A stretch of 64,000 bases of DNA from the NCBI RefSeq assembly GCF_002355895.1, contig NZ_AP017652.1, positions 1,087,001 to 1,151,000 on the forward strand, read 5' to 3'. This DNA comes from Streptococcus sp. NPS 308 (GTDB taxonomy: Bacteria; Bacillota; Bacilli; Lactobacillales; Streptococcaceae). Each line of letters starts with the position of its first letter. Position 1 is the first letter of the stretch. Below the pieces are notes generated by a model. It searched no databases and was not told the DNA's origin. It was given only the letters and a program-made list of their open reading frames with translations. A program made the position numbers and the translations under genes. Below, one piece after another: positions 43,169-52,778 of the stretch.

Positions 43169-43672
43169 ATACCAGACTTTCAATATGGAAGTATTCCAAG
43201 GAAAAGGCAGTCAAATTATCCATTGAACTTCCTGTAACCAAAGATTTCCACTTGAACAGTCAAATTAAACGTAAATTTTGTATCAATTCCAGTTCAAATA
43301 AGAATCTTTATAAGTCTACAGATTGAACTTGGACAAAAGATACTCCCCCCAATCAACATGTGTCACCATTTATCATACACGCTACTAGACCACATGTTGG
43401 AACTCTCTGTGAATTGACATTTAGAGGAAATTCACAACAAGCCGTGACAAAATGCTACCCTAATTGGATGATTCACTGTCATTAAAGAACATCAATGTAG
43501 ATGAACGGATTGCTACCCAGTTTATCTGCACGCAACTAGTGACAAGTTAAAAGAAGGAGATTCTCTCCCTCTAGTTCTTTATCCTACTGACTGTGAAATC
43601 ATCATACGTGACAATACCGCCTACCACCAGACTGACGTTTTCGTTCAGTCCACGCTGTACCTTTTAAAAGGA
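43169..43672 (+). pseudogene. Decayed duplicate of the pepX 3' end
   Basis: Directly after the pepX stop, the sequence aligns with pepX from about 42634 to its end. TACCAGACTTTCAATATGGAAG matches TACCAGATCTTCAACACAGAAC, and CCAAGGAAAAG is identical. Later matches include AAAGAAGGAGATTCTCTCC versus AAAGAAGGAAATACTCTCC, and CGTGACAATACCGCCTACCACC versus CGAGATAATACAGACTATCACC. The reading frame meets a TGA after about 18 codons and is broken by indels. It looks like an old tandem copy, or the displaced tail of a former pepX allele, with no remaining function. Confidence 0.88.
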
Positions 43673-43683
43673 GTACTTACTTT

Positions 43684-44154
43684 ATGAACAAATCAGAACA
43701 CAGACACCAACTTATCCGCGCCCTCGTTTCAAAAAATAAAATTCATACCCAAGCAGAATTACAAGCCTTACTAGCTGAGAATGATATCCAAGTCACACAA
43801 GCAACTTTATCACGTGATATCAAAACCATGAACCTTTCAAAAGTTCGGGAAGAAGACCAATCCTACTATGTTCTAAATACTGGTTCTATTTCTAAATGGG
43901 AGAAACGTTTAGAAAACTATATGGAAGATGCTCTTGTCATGTTACGTCCTGTCCAGCACCAAGTCATTCTAAAGACTCTTCCAGGTTTGGCTCAGTCATT
44001 TGGAGCTGTCATTGATGCCCTAGATTTCAACGATGTTGTTGCTACACTATGCGGTGATGATGTCTGCATGATCATCTGCGAAGATGCTACAAAAGCACAA
44101 GCATGTTTTGAAAATCTTAAAAAATATGCTCCGCCATTTTTCTTTAGCGAATAG
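43684..44154 (+). CDS. ArgR-family transcriptional regulator
   Basis: This 156-residue protein has the ArgR winged helix ([30 protein letters not shown], about 22-51) and the C-terminal oligomerisation and arginine-binding domain with [13 protein letters not shown]. Streptococci carry several ArgR paralogues; which one this is cannot be told here. The ribosome binding site AAGGAG falls in the last bases of the pepX remnant, so that decayed sequence now supplies its leader. A terminator follows. Confidence 0.9.
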   Translation: MNKSEHRHQLIRALVSKNKIHTQAELQALLAENDIQVTQATLSRDIKTMNLSKVREEDQSYYVLNTGSISKWEKRLENYMEDALVMLRPVQHQVILKTLPGLAQSFGAVIDALDFNDVVATLCGDDVCMIICEDATKAQACFENLKKYAPPFFFSE

Positions 44155-44158
44155 AACA

Positions 44159-44190
44159 AATCCCGTGATTTAAAATCACGGGATTCTTTT
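44159..44190. terminator. Terminator between the ArgR-family gene and the 54-residue gene
   Basis: AATCCCGTGATT and AATCACGGGATT form a 12-bp perfect stem with a TTTT tract on the plus strand. The minus-strand tail is weaker. Confidence 0.85.
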
Positions 44191-44353
44191 ATTCATTTGA
44201 AAGTGTTTCTTCTTTCTTCATACGTGCCAATCTAAGAGCACGTTTGGGATTGAGACGATTAAACAATTCTTCTAGTTTCTTTTCATTCCATACGTCTGCT
44301 GCAGAAACAAAATTTCCATCTGCATCTCGGAATGATATCGGTTTATCTCCCAT
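44189..44353 (-). CDS. Small conserved hypothetical protein downstream of obg
   Basis: A 54-codon frame reads MGDKPISFRDADGNFVSAAD at the start and ends KKEETLSNE. It starts 9 bp after the obg stop, with AGGAGA six nt before the ATG. The C-terminal half is basic (FNRLNPKRALRLARMKKE). A very similar small protein follows obg in pneumococcus, as I remember it. No function is known. It is too short for many gene finders but its ribosome binding site and charge pattern are convincing. Confidence 0.85.
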   Translation of the reverse strand: MGDKPISFRDADGNFVSAADVWNEKKLEELFNRLNPKRALRLARMKKEETLSNE

Positions 44354-44362
44354 ATCAATCTC

Positions 44363-45673
44363 CTAGTCTACAAATTCAAACTCAAACTTGCCGATTCGTA
44401 CCAAGTCTCCATCCTTAGCTCCACGCGCACGAAGGGCTTCGTCAACCCCCATACCACGTAATTGACGAGCAAACTTCATGACTGACTCATCACGGTCAAA
44501 GTTGGTCATGTTAAAGAGTTTCATGAGTTTTTCACCAGTAAGTACCCATGTTGCATCGTCATCACGGCTAATTTCAAAGGCTTTTTCTTCCTCATCAAAG
44601 CCATAGTAAGCTTCTTCTTCCATATCAGACTCGTCGTAGAGCAAGAACAAAGGAGTTTTATCCAACAATTCAGCTGTCGCATCCAAAAGAGTAGCCAACC
44701 CTTGCTTGGTTAAACCAGAAATCGGGAAGATGGCTGGTAGTTCTTCAAACTCGTCGTAGTTAGCTGCCAATTTCTTCTTGAAGGCTTCCAGATTTTCCTG
44801 ACTTTCGGGCATGTCCATCTTGTTAGCCACGATGATCTGCGGACGTTCCATGAGACGAAGGTTGTAGGATTCCAATTCTTTATTGATAGCAAGGTAGTCC
44901 TCATAAGGATCACGTCCTTCACTAGCTGACATATCAATGACATGGAGGATAACTCGAGTGCGTTCGATATGTCGAAGGAACTGAGTTCCCAAGCCAACAC
45001 CTTGACTAGCCCCTTCAATCAAACCTGGAAGGTCTGCAACAGCAAAGGACTCACCTGACTGCGTACGGACCATCCCTAGATTAGGGACAATAGTCGTGAA
45101 GTGGTAGGCACCAATCTTTGGTTTGGCTGAAGTAATAACACTAAGCAAAGTTGACTTTCCGACAGATGGGAAACCGACTAAGCCGACATCCGCCAAGATT
45201 TTTAATTCCAGTTGCAACTCACGTTCCTGACCCGGTTCTCCATTCTCAGAGATTTCAGGTGCAGGATTTTTTGGCGTGGCAAAACGGATATTTCCACGAC
45301 CGCCACGACCGCCATGAGCCACGATAAATTCTTGACCATGTTCAATCAAGTCTGTAATGACTTTTCCTGTTTCCGCATCACGTACAGTCGTTCCCTGTGG
45401 TACGCGAACACGAAGATCTTCTGCACCACGCCCATGCATTCCTTTGGTCATCCCCTTTTCACCGGATTCGGCCTTGAAATGACGGTTATAGCGGAAATCC
45501 ATCAAGGTGCGTAAGCCTTCGTCTACTACGAAAACGACGTTCCCTCCACGTCCACCATCACCACCCCAAGGACCACCATTCGGGACATATTTTTCACGGC
45601 GAAAGGCAACCATGCCATCACCACCATTACCAGCCTTGACTTTGATCTTGGCTGTATCTAAAAACATACTCAT
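44363..45673 (-). CDS. obg: Obg GTPase
   Basis: This essential GTPase acts in late 50S assembly and stress responses. The 436-residue protein has the glycine-rich Obg fold (1-158, with [28 protein letters not shown]), the G domain with [19 protein letters not shown] and NKMD, and a C-terminal OCT domain (about 355-436). A hairpin terminator lies between the small membrane protein gene upstream and obg. Confidence 0.96.
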   Translation of the reverse strand: MSMFLDTAKIKVKAGNGGDGMVAFRREKYVPNGGPWGGDGGRGGNVVFVVDEGLRTLMDFRYNRHFKAESGEKGMTKGMHGRGAEDLRVRVPQGTTVRDAETGKVITDLIEHGQEFIVAHGGRGGRGNIRFATPKNPAPEISENGEPGQERELQLELKILADVGLVGFPSVGKSTLLSVITSAKPKIGAYHFTTIVPNLGMVRTQSGESFAVADLPGLIEGASQGVGLGTQFLRHIERTRVILHVIDMSASEGRDPYEDYLAINKELESYNLRLMERPQIIVANKMDMPESQENLEAFKKKLAANYDEFEELPAIFPISGLTKQGLATLLDATAELLDKTPLFLLYDESDMEEEAYYGFDEEEKAFEISRDDDATWVLTGEKLMKLFNMTNFDRDESVMKFARQLRGMGVDEALRARGAKDGDLVRIGKFEFEFVD

Positions 45674-45687
45674 ATTTTTTCTCGCTT

Positions 45688-45709
45688 TAAAAAGGCTGGG
45701 AAATCCCAG
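45688..45709 (-). terminator. Terminator between the DUF4044 gene and obg
   Basis: CTGGGATTTCCCAG followed by CCTTTTTAAA on the minus strand. It could reduce read-through into obg. Confidence 0.7.
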
Positions 45710-45742
45710 TCATTAGTTATTGTTTCTGTCTAAACAACTTGC

Positions 45743-45877
45743 TTAGAATCTGCTAAAAGCTCCAAGCGCCGTTGCAAAGATACCAGCAAGGGTCACAAAC
45801 AACATGATAAGCACGACAACAAGTGTCACCTTTTCAAACATTGTTTTTTTACGGTTACCATTATCTCCAAAAGCCAT
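45743..45877 (-). CDS. Small membrane protein, DUF4044-like
   Basis: A 44-codon frame begins MAFGDNGNRKKTMFEKVTLV, continues with one hydrophobic helix (about 18-38) and ends in GAFSRF. It matches the short DUF4044 family of streptococcal single-helix proteins. GGAG lies 6 nt before the ATG, and the PspC gene ends 30 bp upstream. Function is unknown; it is below the usual size cut-off and easily missed. Confidence 0.8.
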   Translation of the reverse strand: MAFGDNGNRKKTMFEKVTLVVVLIMLFVTLAGIFATALGAFSRF

Positions 45878-45907
45878 AGTTTCTCCTTTTCACTCTATAA
45901 TTTTAAT

Positions 45908-46099
45908 TTAATATTCTGTAGAAACAGGTGCAATTGCCCACAAAATCAAGTAAGCAAGAACCCCTGCTCCATAACAAAAGGCTAGAACTCCCCAAATCAC
46001 ACGGACAATCGTCGGATCAATATCAAAATAGTGGGCCACTCCTGCGCAAACGCCTCCAATTTTTTGATCTTTACCGCTTCTCATAAATTTTTTCGCCAA
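45908..46099 (-). CDS. PspC domain protein
   Basis: This 63-residue protein is nearly all PspC domain (KIGGVCAGVAHYFDIDPTIVRVIWGVLAFCYGAGVLAYLILWAIAP). This is a membrane-associated module of phage-shock or LiaF-like stress proteins. The start is probably a TTG at 46099, 9 nt after AAAGGAG; the ATG five codons later is too far from any ribosome binding site. Envelope stress is the likely context, given the glycolipid genes upstream. Confidence 0.87.
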   Translation of the reverse strand: MAKKFMRSGKDQKIGGVCAGVAHYFDIDPTIVRVIWGVLAFCYGAGVLAYLILWAIAPVSTEY

Positions 46100-46126
46100 C
46101 TTTTATTTCTCCTTTTTTACTTTTTG

Positions 46127-47443
46127 TTAATCTTTCCAGTAGTCTCGCATACTGGACAACTGTTTTTTAGACGCTTTCAGAATGCGTTTAGATTCTTTTA
46201 CCGGGACGCTGACTGCTTGTTGAGGGAGATATAAAATAGTTTTTAGAAAACGTTGACTCATAGGTTCTCCATCGAGCAATTCTTGTTCAAAATTATTTGA
46301 AATAATGGCATCAAGGTAAAGCTCATGAACTCGTTTCCCAAAATTCTCAGCCGAAATCTCATACAACTTGTCCGCCAACTTTTGCTCATCCATATCTGGA
46401 GTGGCAATCAAAGCCTCCAAGATGGCACCTGCAAGATCCTGTTCTCCATAGTAGAGAGTTCCAAACATCTTGTCATTGATCAGATTATCCAGATAAGGAT
46501 TGCCATGAGCGATGACAGGCGTTCCACTAGCTAGACTCTCTAGATAAGTCAACCCTTGGGTTTCACTAGTGGATGCAGAGATAAAGAAGTCTGCCGACTT
46601 ATAGTACAAGGCTGTTTCACTTGGAGCGATCATACCAGTAAAAATCACCTGATTTTGAATTTGCAACTGGACGGCTTGTTCTTTCAGACTGTCCAAATAA
46701 GGACCGTCACCAGCAACAACCAGTTTCACCTTGTCTTCTTCTTTCAAAACCTGCGCAAAAGCGGCTAGAACCGCTTGGATATTCTTCTCATAGGAGATAC
46801 GAGAAAGACTCAGTAACATTTTCTCGTCTTCTTTTATTCCAAGTTTAGATCGAAGGGAAGCTAAATTCTCTTCCTTAATCTCAGGGCGTTCAAATTTAGC
46901 TAACTCAATACCAGTTGGAATAACCCGCTTTTCAACCTTGACCTTGTACTTAGAGAGAAGGTCCCGAACGATCTCACTAGGACAAATCACTCCATCAACA
47001 TCGTGAAGAAAGCCCCGTACCAGATATTTTACCATACTTGGACGAATCAGCATACCCTTCGCAATATAATGCACGTAATCTTCGTACTGGGTATGATAGG
47101 TATGGATAACAGGAATTTTTAACTCTCTCGCAATCCAAATCCCTAACAAACCTAGTGAAAACTCTGTTTGAGTATGAATGATATCTAGCTGATACTGTTT
47201 AGCAATTTCAAGCGCCTTTGTAAAGCCACGATAAGCAAAACGTCGATCCTTAAATGCAAAGAAGGGAACACTCGGTATTCGGATAATTTGCCAATCCTCG
47301 TAGCGATTCACATCTTTATCTGTTGTTGTAAAGATAAAAACTGCATGTCCTTGCTTCTCAAGCTCTGTCTTTAAGGTTCGAATACTGGTCGCAACCCCAG
47401 AAACCTGAGGAAAATAAGTGTCTGTAAATAAACCAATTCGCAT
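46127..47443 (-). CDS. Glycolipid glycosyltransferase (GT4), glucosyl-diacylglycerol synthase-like
   Basis: This 438-residue GT4 enzyme has the N-terminal MRIGLFTDTYFPQVSGVATSI and the donor-site stretch SETQGLTYLESLASGTPVIA (about 290-310). It resembles the pneumococcal enzyme that adds glucose to diacylglycerol, the partner of CpoA. The product anchors membrane curvature and lipoteichoic acid synthesis. It follows cpoA by 8 bp after GAGGTAA. The exact sugar specificity is inferred from the locus. Confidence 0.85.
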   Translation of the reverse strand: MRIGLFTDTYFPQVSGVATSIRTLKTELEKQGHAVFIFTTTDKDVNRYEDWQIIRIPSVPFFAFKDRRFAYRGFTKALEIAKQYQLDIIHTQTEFSLGLLGIWIARELKIPVIHTYHTQYEDYVHYIAKGMLIRPSMVKYLVRGFLHDVDGVICPSEIVRDLLSKYKVKVEKRVIPTGIELAKFERPEIKEENLASLRSKLGIKEDEKMLLSLSRISYEKNIQAVLAAFAQVLKEEDKVKLVVAGDGPYLDSLKEQAVQLQIQNQVIFTGMIAPSETALYYKSADFFISASTSETQGLTYLESLASGTPVIAHGNPYLDNLINDKMFGTLYYGEQDLAGAILEALIATPDMDEQKLADKLYEISAENFGKRVHELYLDAIISNNFEQELLDGEPMSQRFLKTILYLPQQAVSVPVKESKRILKASKKQLSSMRDYWKD

Positions 47444-47451
47444 AAATTACC

Positions 47452-48495
47452 TCACTTTTTGCCCAAAGCCGCCTGCTCCCGATAGAACTTCAACCAGATT
47501 TCCAGTAAATGTTCCTCGGAGTACTCTTTAGAAATTTTTCTAGCTTTTTCTTTCAAGTCTTTCAACTTTTCAGGACGATCTTTGTATTCGAGAATAGCTT
47601 TTCTCATCTCTGAAACATCACTTGTAGCACGATAATTCCCTTCGAGAATGACCTTGTATAAATCTAAATCCCTTAGCATTATCGGTGCTTCACAACTAGC
47701 TGCCTCTAAGATGGTCATAGGGAATAGTTCATTGTAACTTGGTAGCAAGAAGAGATCCGCTAAAGCATAGAGCTCTCGCATTCGCTCTGGAGGAACAATA
47801 CCTGGAAAAATTAGATTTTTAGGTGGATTGTCCATGATTTTTTTATAGCGTTCATAACCATCTGTCATCCCGCCAAATGAAAAACCCCCAGCCCAGATAA
47901 AAGTAATTTCTGGCAATTCCTCAGCAAGACGGATAAAGTCATCAATCCCTTTACGTTTCTGAACCTGACCCGCACCAACAACAACAAACTGATCCTCAGC
48001 TAAATCCATTCCCTGACGAAGTTTTGCTACTTGGTCAGCTGGCAGTGGATGCCATTTTTCCTTATTTACAAAGTTTGGAATATAAGTTACTTTTTCACGT
48101 GGAATACCAGCTGCCACCAAATCCTCGATAAACATGGGATTAACCACCACCAAGTGTTCCATCCGGTTGTAAAATGAAAAAACATAACGTTTGATAATTC
48201 CCTTTAAGAAAAATGGAATTTTCAAACTCCCCTCAAGCGTATCAGGCAAAAAATGCACATAGCCAATTTTTCTCCCAGATCGCTTCTTTTGAAATGTAGA
48301 TAAATAATAAGGGAAATCAATGGTATGAAAGTGAGTTACATCTGCCTCAACAGGAAGATTCTCCGTAACAATCAACTGGTCTTTGGCATCACGGTGAAGG
48401 AGACTAACCAATTCTCGATAAGCTCCTGATACTCCTTGACCAGCTACTTTTTCACTTGAACTTAGCATATTAATACGCAATTTTTCGTTTTCCAT
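47452..48495 (-). CDS. cpoA: CpoA, galactosyl-glucosyl-diacylglycerol synthase
   Basis: This 347-residue GT4 enzyme is known in pneumococci for adding galactose to glucosyl-diacylglycerol; mutants show beta-lactam phenotypes. Donor-site residues occur in LPSYNELFPMTILEAASCEAPIM (about 254-276). The start at 48495 (MENEKLRINML) gives exactly the pneumococcal length. The -10 box TATAAT ends 7 nt before this ATG, so the mRNA should be leaderless. It heads a pair with the next glycosyltransferase. Confidence 0.88.
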   Translation of the reverse strand: MENEKLRINMLSSSEKVAGQGVSGAYRELVSLLHRDAKDQLIVTENLPVEADVTHFHTIDFPYYLSTFQKKRSGRKIGYVHFLPDTLEGSLKIPFFLKGIIKRYVFSFYNRMEHLVVVNPMFIEDLVAAGIPREKVTYIPNFVNKEKWHPLPADQVAKLRQGMDLAEDQFVVVGAGQVQKRKGIDDFIRLAEELPEITFIWAGGFSFGGMTDGYERYKKIMDNPPKNLIFPGIVPPERMRELYALADLFLLPSYNELFPMTILEAASCEAPIMLRDLDLYKVILEGNYRATSDVSEMRKAILEYKDRPEKLKDLKEKARKISKEYSEEHLLEIWLKFYREQAALGKK

Positions 48496-48502
48496 ACCTT
48501 TC

Positions 48503-48511
48503 ATTATACCA
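48503..48511 (-). promoter_or_regulatory. cpoA promoter with almost no leader
   Basis: TGGTATAAT on the minus strand, followed by seven bases (GAAAGGT) and the cpoA ATG. The layout is nearly the same as at ylxM. Confidence 0.6.
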
Positions 48512-48529
48512 TTTTATTTCTAGAAAATC

Positions 48530-48591
48530 AGCAAAAGAAAGAGAGACCAGAGGAAAAAGGAGGAATTTATCCTATTTTCCAATCGTCTCTC
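48530..48591 (-). terminator. Terminator of the dnaG-rpoD-MIP18 operon
   Basis: GAGAGAC and GTCTCTC enclose an inner GGAAAA/TTTTCC stem, followed by a TTTCTTTT tract on the minus strand. Confidence 0.78.
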
Positions 48592-48606
48592 ATATTTTTC
48601 TGCTGT

Positions 48607-48936
48607 TTATTTAATTCCTAGGGCGATACGCGCATAGCGACTCATTTTCTCAACAGTCCAAGCTGGATACCAGACCAATTTAACTTCGGTATTGGTTACC
48701 TCAGGAACATCTGTCATCGCATCGTGAATCTGGTCTGTCAAGAGATCTGCCAATGGGCAGCCCATAGTTGTCAAGGTCATATCAATTTCAGTGTGACCAG
48801 TCTCACCATCAAAACGAATTTCATAAATCAAACCTAAGTTGACAATATCAATTCCCAACTCAGGGTCAATTACTTCTTCCAAAGCATTTAAAATGCGGGT
48901 TTTGATAACCTCAATTTGCTCTTCTGTATAAGCCAT
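48607..48936 (-). CDS. MIP18-family (DUF59) iron-sulfur assembly protein
   Basis: This 109-residue protein is a single DUF59/MIP18 domain with the conserved acidic start EEVIDPELGIDIVNLGLIYEI and the cysteine of TTMGCPLAD. Bacterial relatives (SufT) help mature Fe-S proteins. The ATG at 48936 lies 6 nt after GTGAGG; earlier frame codons are less well placed. It is the last gene after rpoD, 14 bp downstream. Confidence 0.87.
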   Translation of the reverse strand: MAYTEEQIEVIKTRILNALEEVIDPELGIDIVNLGLIYEIRFDGETGHTEIDMTLTTMGCPLADLLTDQIHDAMTDVPEVTNTEVKLVWYPAWTVEKMSRYARIALGIK

Positions 48937-48950
48937 GTTCATCCTCACTC

Positions 48951-50060
48951 TTAATCTTCAATAAAATCACGAAGCGGTTTGCTGCGACTTGGTTGACGTA
49001 GTTTTCTCAAAGCCTTGGCCTCGATCTGACGGATACGTTCACGAGTTACGTTAAAGACTTTACCAACATCTTCAAGGGTACGCATTTTCCCATCGTCCAA
49101 ACCGAAACGAAGGCGCAGAACGTTTTCTTCACGGTCTGTGAGAGTATCCAAGACTTCATCCAACTGCTCACGCAAAACGATACGAGTTGTGTAGTCTACT
49201 GGATTTTCAATCACTTCGTCTTCGATAAAGTCCCCAAGATGGCTATCGTCCTCTTCACCAATCGGTGTTTCAAGTGACACTGGCTCTTGGGCGATTTTCA
49301 AGATTTCACGCACCTTGTCAGGTGTCATATCCATACGTTCAGCGATTTGTTCAGGAGTTGGATCTTGACCCAATTCTTGAAGGAGATTACGCTGTTCTCG
49401 GACAAGCTTATTAATGGTTTCAACCATGTGGACAGGGATACGAATGGTACGAGCCTGGTCAGCGATGGCACGGGTAATCGCCTGACGAATCCACCAAGTT
49501 GCATAAGTAGAAAACTTAAAACCTTTTGAATAGTCAAACTTGTCAACGGCCTTCATCAAGCCCATGTTTCCTTCTTGAATCAAGTCAAGAAACTGCATGC
49601 CACGCCCTACGTAGCGCTTAGCGATCGAAACCACCAAACGAAGGTTGGCTTCGGCAAGACGTTGTTTGGCTTCGATATCACCAGCCTCAACTGCTAAGGC
49701 CAATTCTTTTTCTTCTTCGTTGGTCAAGAGAGGAACAACCCCAATTTCCTTCAAATACATACGGACAGGGTCATTCACCTTAGCAGAGGTTGAGCCAATC
49801 AAGTCCTCATCACTGAGTTCTGGCTCTTCTTCTGTACTAAGGACACGTGCACTTGGATTCCCTTCGTTATCCGTGATAGAAATTCCAGCATCCTGAATCC
49901 GTTGCAAAAGGTCTTCAATACCATCTGCATCTAAAGTAAAAGGAATAACTAGACTTGAGTTGATTTCATCGTCTGTTGCTGTTCCTGTTTTTTTGTGGTT
50001 ACGGATAAAGTCTGCTACTTGCACATCAAATGTAGTTACTTCTTTTTGTTTTGTTGCCAT
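48951..50060 (-). CDS. rpoD: Primary sigma factor (sigma-70/SigA)
   Basis: This housekeeping sigma factor has 369 residues. Region 1.2 and 2 include [40 protein letters not shown] (about 165-204). Region 3 follows, and region 4.2 carries the helix-turn-helix ([27 protein letters not shown], about 331-357). It is 2 bp after dnaG in the classic macromolecular synthesis operon. Confidence 0.97.
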   Translation of the reverse strand: MATKQKEVTTFDVQVADFIRNHKKTGTATDDEINSSLVIPFTLDADGIEDLLQRIQDAGISITDNEGNPSARVLSTEEEPELSDEDLIGSTSAKVNDPVRMYLKEIGVVPLLTNEEEKELALAVEAGDIEAKQRLAEANLRLVVSIAKRYVGRGMQFLDLIQEGNMGLMKAVDKFDYSKGFKFSTYATWWIRQAITRAIADQARTIRIPVHMVETINKLVREQRNLLQELGQDPTPEQIAERMDMTPDKVREILKIAQEPVSLETPIGEEDDSHLGDFIEDEVIENPVDYTTRIVLREQLDEVLDTLTDREENVLRLRFGLDDGKMRTLEDVGKVFNVTRERIRQIEAKALRKLRQPSRSKPLRDFIED

Positions 50061-50062
50061 TA

Positions 50063-51823
50063 TTACTCCATTCTTCTCTTTTGGGAAATCAATCGTTGCA
50101 ATTCTTCCAAGGCTGTGTCTGTATCTCCTAGATGACTAGCTTCCTGCACTTTCTTTTTAATCCTTAAATTGTCCTTGCTGAGGAGGGCACGGTTACGAGT
50201 CGCTTCGACTTCAGAAAGTTCTTGAGGCGACATCTCAGCTGGCAAATCTAGACCAAGAACATGGTACCAGGCATTTTCAACCTCAGGAGTCTGATGAGAC
50301 AGTTCCTCTGATCCGATTTCTCCCTCTACACTTAATAATTCGTAAAGAATCTGAAATTCTGGGGTATCAAAGAAAAAATCTCCTCTTAATCGATAGTCAT
50401 TTAACACAACTGGATTCTCAGCCATCCTATAAAGGAGATGAGCCTCTGCTCTCATAACTGCTGTCAGTTGCCGCGTCACAGGCAAACTAATCGCTACTGG
50501 CGTAGGATGCTCCTTGACTCTCTCCTGCCTTTGAACAATCCGACTTTCATTTACAATCTGTTCTACTTGCTGGTAATCAAAGGAAGGTAGGTTATCCGCC
50601 AGAATGTGGATGTAAGAATTCTGGGCAGTGATAGACTTTTCTTTGGCGATTAAGGGCGCAATCTTTTCAATGAACTCAATTTGCGCCTGCAAGTTGTCAC
50701 TATTCACAGGTTTGAGTTGGTGAATATAGAACTCTATAGGACTAATCCGAGTCTTAGTTAAGAGGTAAGCCAGGTCTTCAGCAGAATTCTTTTGCAAATA
50801 CTCATCTGGGTCCATGGTATCAGGTACTCGAACAACTTCCACTGAGAAATCTTTTAATTCTTCCAGAGCTTTGGCTGTCGCTGCCTGTCCTGCCTTGTCA
50901 CCATCATAGCTGAGAACTATCTTTTTGGTGAAGCGTTTAAGGTGATCAACATGCTCCTTGCTCAGCGCTGTCCCCATGGAAGCCACAGCATTTTCTATAC
51001 CAGCACGGTAGGCCGCGATAACATCCATGAAACCTTCCATCAAGTAGAGTTCTGCTACCTTTCCAGTTGCTTTTTTAGCCTTGTCCAAATGATACAATTC
51101 GTAACTCTTGTTAAAAATTGCAGTCGAGCGACTATTTTTATACTTGGCAGTCTGATTATCCGTTTCTTGCCAGATACGACCTGAAAATGCAATAACCTGC
51201 CCCTTGTCATTGGTCAAAGGAAAGATGATCCGACCAAAAAAAGTATCATAAAATTGATTACTATCTGACAGATAAAACAAGCCCGAATCCAATAAATCCT
51301 TTTCCTCAAACTTGCCAGATAAACGTTGGTAGAGATAGTTTCTCTCGGCTGGAGCTAGTCCAATTTGGAAGTGCTTCAGGACATCTTCCGTCAATCCACG
51401 TTTGTAGAGATAAGCCCTTGCTTCTTCTCCCATCTTAGTCGTCATGAGGATTGCATGGTAAAAGCGTGCTGCTTCTTCATGCATATCATATAGAGCTTGA
51501 TGAGGAGAAAGCTGTTGAGGACGAGACTGGATAGGCATAGCTAGTTGAATACCGACACGCTCACCTAAGAGCTGAACGGCTTCCATAAAGGATACACCTT
51601 GGTATTCTTCGATGAACTTAAAAACATCTCCTGAGCGCCCACAACCGAAACAATGGTAAAATTGCTTGTCTTCAACAACGTTGAAAGAGGGGGTCTTTTC
51701 ACCATGAAAAGGACAGAGCCCTAAATAGTTCCGTCCAGCCTTTTGTAAAGAAATCACGTCACCTATGATTTCCACAATGTTGGCATTGTTTTTGATTTCT
51801 TCAATGACTTGTTTGTCAACCAT
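50063..51823 (-). CDS. dnaG: DNA primase
   Basis: This enzyme makes RNA primers at the replication fork. The 586-residue protein starts with the CHC2 zinc finger ([12 protein letters not shown], then [11 protein letters not shown], about 37-64) and has the TOPRIM domain with [16 protein letters not shown] and [12 protein letters not shown]-terminal helicase-interaction domain follows. The ATG at 51823 lies 8 nt after GGAGG. rpsU, often first in this operon in other bacteria, is not in front of it. Confidence 0.96.
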   Translation of the reverse strand: MVDKQVIEEIKNNANIVEIIGDVISLQKAGRNYLGLCPFHGEKTPSFNVVEDKQFYHCFGCGRSGDVFKFIEEYQGVSFMEAVQLLGERVGIQLAMPIQSRPQQLSPHQALYDMHEEAARFYHAILMTTKMGEEARAYLYKRGLTEDVLKHFQIGLAPAERNYLYQRLSGKFEEKDLLDSGLFYLSDSNQFYDTFFGRIIFPLTNDKGQVIAFSGRIWQETDNQTAKYKNSRSTAIFNKSYELYHLDKAKKATGKVAELYLMEGFMDVIAAYRAGIENAVASMGTALSKEHVDHLKRFTKKIVLSYDGDKAGQAATAKALEELKDFSVEVVRVPDTMDPDEYLQKNSAEDLAYLLTKTRISPIEFYIHQLKPVNSDNLQAQIEFIEKIAPLIAKEKSITAQNSYIHILADNLPSFDYQQVEQIVNESRIVQRQERVKEHPTPVAISLPVTRQLTAVMRAEAHLLYRMAENPVVLNDYRLRGDFFFDTPEFQILYELLSVEGEIGSEELSHQTPEVENAWYHVLGLDLPAEMSPQELSEVEATRNRALLSKDNLRIKKKVQEASHLGDTDTALEELQRLISQKRRME

Positions 51824-51861
51824 ACACAATACCTCCATCTTATCATAGTTTCACGTTATCT

Positions 51862-51890
51862 AGTATAGCTTATTTCTGAAAAAAAGTAAA
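51862..51890 (-). promoter_or_regulatory. dnaG-rpoD promoter
   Basis: TTTACT (51885-51890), 17-bp spacer, TATACT (51862-51867) on the minus strand, about 40 bp before dnaG. Confidence 0.7.
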
Positions 51891-51950
51891 CCATTTCATA
51901 CACTTTCCGTAATTCTCTTTGCCTTATTTTTCTTGATAGAATGGGAAGAT

Positions 51951-51987
51951 AAAAAACTCAGAAACACTGACGTGTTTCTAAGTTTTT
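51951..51987 (-). terminator. Terminator of the trpXYZ-like operon
   Basis: AAAAACTTAGAAACAC and GTGTTTCTGAGTTTTT (one mismatch) with a 4-nt loop on the minus strand, about 33 bp past the ATPase stop. Confidence 0.85.
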
Positions 51988-52019
51988 CTTCTCTATTTTT
52001 TGACGAGAAATTCTCTACT

Positions 52020-52778
52020 TTACTCAAATAATTGATAGTAGTCTGAAATCTTCATTTTTGCTTTTTCTTCTTTGTTCAAATCTTGGATGATACGACCTTC
52101 TTTCATGACAATCAGACGATTTCCATACTTCAGTGCATCTTCCATATGGTGGGTAATCATGAGGGCAGTCAGCTTATCTTTTGTGACAAATTCATCCGTT
52201 AATGCCATTAAAGCCACGCTGGTCTTGGGGTCAAGTGCTGCTGTGTGTTCATCCAACAAGAGCAACTCTGGTCGTTTCAAGGTTGCCATCAAGAGACTCA
52301 AGGCCTGACGTTGACCACCTGATAGAAATTCAATCGGAGTGTCGAGATGTTTTTCAAGGCCATTTCCCACTTTTTCAATGGTAGCCTGAAACTCTTCTCT
52401 ATGACTTGATAGTCTTCTAGGCAGGAGCCCTCTCTTCTCACCACGAAACTTGGCAATCAAAAGGTTTTCTGCAACGGTCATACGAGGAGCCGTACCCATT
52501 TTAGGATCCTGAAAGACACGAGACAAGTACTTAGCTCGCTTTTCTGGTGAAAAATGCGTCACATCCTCGCCCATGATACGGATACTTCCACTTGTTAAAG
52601 GTAGGGTACCTGCAATAGTGTTAAAAAGCGTTGACTTTCCTGCTCCGTTTCCACCTAGTATTGTAATGAAATCATGTTCAAAAATCTCAAGAGAAACATC
52701 ATTTAGAATGATTTTTTCCTCGTCAAAGCCATTCGTAATGACTTTGGTAGCATTTTTTAATTCTACAATTGCTGTCAT
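52020..52778 (-). CDS. Tryptophan-type ABC transporter ATP-binding protein (TrpZ-like)
   Basis: This 252-residue ATPase has Walker A GGNGAGKST, Q-loop RVFQDPKMG, signature FLSGGQRQALSLLMA, Walker B LLLLDEHTAALDP and switch His in ITHHMED. The Walker B glutamate is followed by His rather than the common Pro (DEHTAALDP). It overlaps the permease gene by 4 bp. The substrate assignment rests on the T-box in front of the operon. Confidence 0.88.
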   Translation of the reverse strand: MTAIVELKNATKVITNGFDEEKIILNDVSLEIFEHDFITILGGNGAGKSTLFNTIAGTLPLTSGSIRIMGEDVTHFSPEKRAKYLSRVFQDPKMGTAPRMTVAENLLIAKFRGEKRGLLPRRLSSHREEFQATIEKVGNGLEKHLDTPIEFLSGGQRQALSLLMATLKRPELLLLDEHTAALDPKTSVALMALTDEFVTKDKLTALMITHHMEDALKYGNRLIVMKEGRIIQDLNKEEKAKMKISDYYQLFE

